From the NCBI GenBank assembly GCA_024811115.1, contig JAKOGH010001081.1, forward strand, positions 1 through 10,631: a DNA stretch of 10,631 nt, in the 5' to 3' direction. This document shows positions 7,859-10,631 of the stretch, in pieces. The notes below the pieces were generated by a model that saw nothing but the letters and a program-made list of their open reading frames with translations, did no database searches and had not been told where the DNA came from. The stretch's first letter is position 1. Every line of letters begins with the position of its first letter. This DNA comes from Terana coerulea. Its lineage: Eukaryota > Basidiomycota > Agaricomycetes > Polyporales > Phanerochaetaceae. The position numbers and the translations under genes are program-made.

Positions 7859-8975
7859 ATTTCCTGGAAAACATATCGTGAGCCACCGCGGTCTGGTGCG
7901 TAAAGCTAGGATATGCACTTGCGGGATGCGAGTCCGAGTCAAGGTTGGTGCGGTCCATGGCAGCGGTGCACGCCCGCCGATCTTGATCGGGAGTCTATCA
8001 ACTGATGGGAGCGCACCCACAACGGGCAGGTGCTCAAGAACGTCCAGCCGCCGGTGCCTTCCCGCGCAGACCTTCGAACAGGCACAAGACACTGCACAGC
8101 ATGCTTCGCCCGTCGCCGGATACAACTCGGGCACTTCGCAATGGAAGTGACTCATGAAAGGTATGCGCTCAGTGCTTACGAGCTTGGCCAATTACACCGT
8201 GCCATACGAACACGACAAGGCGACATCTCAGTCGAGCTACAGGCACCCGGCACCGAACGCGCAATCCCCTCCTATCAGATCGCAGGGCTCGGGGCAGCTG
8301 CGTACTCTAGACTTATAAGTGCTCGTGGGGGCCGCCACCCCTTGCCAACCCCCGCCGGCGCCGCGCTTCATATTGCTCCTCATTTCAAGCGGCCCTTGCC
8401 GCCGTCGAATGTTCCCCGCGCGGTGCAACAATCATATGCAACCCCGTGCGACGACCAAGGTTCTGATGGACCTCCGGGTGCAGATCCGGTGCCTGTCTCG
8501 CACGGGAACTGAGACAGTTAGGGAGTCCAGGGCCTGGCCTCGCGTCGCGTTGCAAATATTGCTGCTGATAAAATTAGGGGACACCGACCGATCCTGTACG
8601 ATAATACTGCGTGCGGGTCATAAGTACTGCATGCACGCTGGGTGTACATGCGTTCGTAGTCTACGTTATTATATTACAGAGTCCTCTGGCCAGAAGGTGC
8701 GAACATATGCTAGTACTTACAAGGAGAACGAGGATGGGATAAGGCCGTGGGCAGGAATAGCAGAAAGATGTTGGGATGGAAAGGAAGAAGAGAGATGTTG
8801 CAAGGAATGTGAAGAGTACAAATGAATGAGCGAGTGTTGCGGTTACAAGGCTTAGAGATGGGCGCAAATGAGCGAAAACACTGTGAACCAAAGGAAGAGC
8901 GTGAGCATGAACCCAGAGATGTCTTGAAAGTATCGAAGCGTTGACGAGTAGGAGTCGTAGCAGCCTACAGGCGCA
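7859..8975. other. intergenic: palC promoter and 3' UTR of the upstream gene
   Basis: No gene is supported here. The side next to 7858 must carry the palC promoter. Two GCCARG hexamers, the PacC core site, occur on the minus strand at 8188-8183 and 8538-8533, and a plus-strand CCAAT lies at 8188-8192. The side next to 8976 (about 8720-8890) is strongly pyrimidine-rich on the minus strand, which fits the 3' UTR of the gene ending at 8976. Long open frames on both strands here lack motifs. Confidence 0.45.
8183..8188 (-). promoter_or_regulatory. candidate PacC site upstream of palC
   Basis: The minus strand reads GCCAAG, matching the PacC core 5'-GCCARG, about 325 bases upstream of the palC ATG. 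A second match (GCCAGG) lies at 8538-8533. Such hexamers are expected about once per kilobase by chance, so this is weak. Confidence 0.2.
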
Positions 8976-10631
8976 TCACCGCTGCGGTACGTGCACCTGC
9001 GGCAATGAAAAGTCGATCGCGTCGTACGCAGGAGGCGGCAGCTCGTACACCGTCTCCGCGTACGACGACCGCCGCCCCGCCGCCGCCTCCGCCATCGACA
9101 CCATCCCCCCGTCCTGCATCTGCTCCGCGAACGACGCGCCCGGGCTCGTCAGCCCGTTCGCATACCCGGGCGAGTACACGCTCGATCCGCCCGACAGTGG
9201 CTGCGGGGGCGGCGACCCCAGGCTCATCGCCTGCATCTGCGCCGCCGCCTGCCGTATCCGCTCCTGCTCGTCTGGCGGCACCGGGTCCGGGTTCGACATC
9301 TGCAGCGCCGACACCGACGCCGACGCCTGCGCGCTCGACTCGCCGTACGGGTGCGTGGGAGGCCGCGACGCGCTATATTCCTGCGCCAGCTTCGGCGGGA
9401 GCGGGAGCGTGTGTCGGCGGTGGCTGGAGCGGCGGCATGTTCGTAACGGCGAGTGACCGCCCGATTGACGACCGCCCGCCACGCGACCGGCGTGAGTTCG
9501 AGTTAGAACTGGTCGACGAGGACCCGGGGCTGGACGGCCGGTTCATGTCAAACGAGCTCGTGGACGGCGAAGGCGTGCCACTTGACGTCCATGGGCGAGG
9601 CGCCGATAATGATGTCCCCGACATGCTCGGCGGTGTTGGCAGAGGCCGTGCACCCCGCAGAGACTTGGCGGGCGGTATATGCCCGTATGAAGACGCCGCT
9701 TGCGACGTAGCGAGCGAGCGAAGATCATTAGTCGACGCGTATAGGTGTGGAGGTGGTGAGGTGGGCTGCGAGATAGACCGTATGGATTCGGGTAGTGGTG
9801 GGACGGGAGGCACGTCTTCATCGCGCGGCAGGAAGTAAGAGCCGATAGAGGTCGCCGGGGTGAGGGGGGTGATGGGGTCGCTGATAGACGATCCTGCAAT
9901 CGACGCCGTCCCGCCCGACATACGGTGGTTGCTGCGCCCATCCCAGGATGACGTGGCCGTGAGCGTAGGCGAGAGTGTGGGACTCGCAGGGACGGGCTCG
10001 TTGCGAATGATCGCGAGCCATCGCTGAATAACGGGCGCCGAGCTTCCCGGCATACGCACCCTGCCGTCCACGGATTGCGGGCGATCGAGCCACTCCTGCA
10101 CCTCGGTTGTGATCAGCAGCGCGGTCGTCACCAGGTAATCGAGCAGGAGGATGGGCACGCCCTTGATGTTCAGCTGCGTCCTCTCCGTGTCGCCGTTCAG
10201 AAAGGTGTTGTATATGCGCAGCCGTGGTGGCGCGGATAGCACGGCGGCATCAAGGATTGCCACCGGCCCTTTTATGCCTTCTGTCGTGCACTGTGGGCGT
10301 GTAAACGGGACGGCTATTCATGATGGATGGGAGAAGGACTTACGTAGTATGAATTTCCGGGAACGAGCTTCCACTTGAGAGGCTTTGGGCCAGTGTGGGA
10401 TATTGAACTTTCGATTCCTAGAACAAACCTTGGATGAGTACGGTTGCGATCATGGAGCGGATATTGCGCGCTGGCTGGGCCTAGACAATGCAACGCCCAA
10501 GCAGGGCAAGTCGTGACAAGTGGGCGGGATGAGAGATAACTCACGCAAAGTTGGCTAGTGTCCCGAATTTGAGAAACTCTTCTGTATCTCGCCATCGCCC
10601 GTTGCCTATCTGCACCGTCCTGCCCGACGTC
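8976..10631 (-). CDS. DUF6593-like protein with Pro/Ser-rich tail and PPxY motif (5' end outside window)
   Basis: Its function is unknown. Minus-strand exons visible are 10631-10545, 10417-10344 and 10290-8976, with donors GTGAGT and GTAAGT; TGA is at 8978-8976. The N-terminal part (GRWRDTEEFLKFG, PLKWKLVPGNSYYC, AILDAAVLSAPPRLRIYNTF, LLLDYLVTTALL) resembles the basidiomycete DUF6593 domain from memory; no search was possible. About 300 residues rich in Pro, Ser, Thr and Gly follow, probably disordered. The last ~30 residues hold ELPPPAYDAIDF, a PPxY motif that binds WW domains such as those of the Rsp5/NEDD4 ubiquitin ligase. Two frame breaks occur: near 10382-10392 in the second exon, and at 9409-9414, where a GT/AC dinucleotide run seems two bases short. 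Without the second, the frame would stop after AEAGAGI and lose the PPxY. An alternative acceptor near 10478 would change exon 2. Confidence 0.6.

Noticed and set aside
8030..8825. Overlapping plus-strand frames of 160 and 168 codons
   Set aside because: They lie in the promoter/UTR interval, are mutually overlapping in different frames, and show no protein-like pattern.
9005..9838. 277-codon plus-strand open frame
   Set aside because: It is antisense to the DUF6593-like gene, made of Pro/Ala/Arg/Thr-rich low-complexity sequence as expected from the complement of GC-rich coding DNA.
1..10631. CRISPR array, operon or bacterial features
   Set aside because: There are no regularly spaced repeats, and the intron structure shows a eukaryotic genome.

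Overview
The window looks like nuclear DNA of a mushroom-forming basidiomycete (Agaricomycetes, perhaps a polypore). Genes are cut by many short introns (about 47-90 nt, GT...AG, CTAA/CTAAC-type branch sites). There is an intronless eukaryotic tRNA-Ile, and the recognisable proteins are fungal. No bacterial gene structure is seen. The genus is inference.

Left part (1-2073): two copies, both on the minus strand, of an intron-rich alpha/beta-hydrolase gene. The downstream copy (468 to beyond base 1) is intact as far as the window shows. The upstream copy (2073-735) keeps nearly all exons and the Ser-Asp-His elements, but has a 1-nt deletion in exon 3 and a GC instead of GT splice donor. Both start with a 3-codon exon. 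Middle (2074-4000): a tRNA-Ile(AAT), then a ~740-bp, AT-rich, non-autonomous hAT-like element with inverted ends and many CTTTAC/GTAAAG motifs, then a tiny possible relic of a Rossmann-fold gene.

3975-4403 (minus): a small secreted protein with two 54-residue repeats and Lys-Arg sites. Its codon 2 is a stop, so it appears newly inactivated. From 4404 to 6133 I recognise no gene.

Right part (6134-10631, minus strand): palC (7858-6134), a BRO1-domain component of the ambient-pH signalling pathway, in five exons. About 1.1 kb upstream of it in the same orientation ends a second gene (8976 to beyond the right edge). That gene has an N-terminal domain resembling DUF6593, a long Pro/Ser-rich region and a PPxY motif near the C-terminus. 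Both genes are interrupted by very small indels without any nonsense substitution. This suggests consensus errors in the assembly more than real decay, although recent decay cannot be excluded from sequence alone.

The strongest candidate for something undescribed is the secreted tandem-repeat protein with dibasic sites. I found no clear multi-gene novel system.
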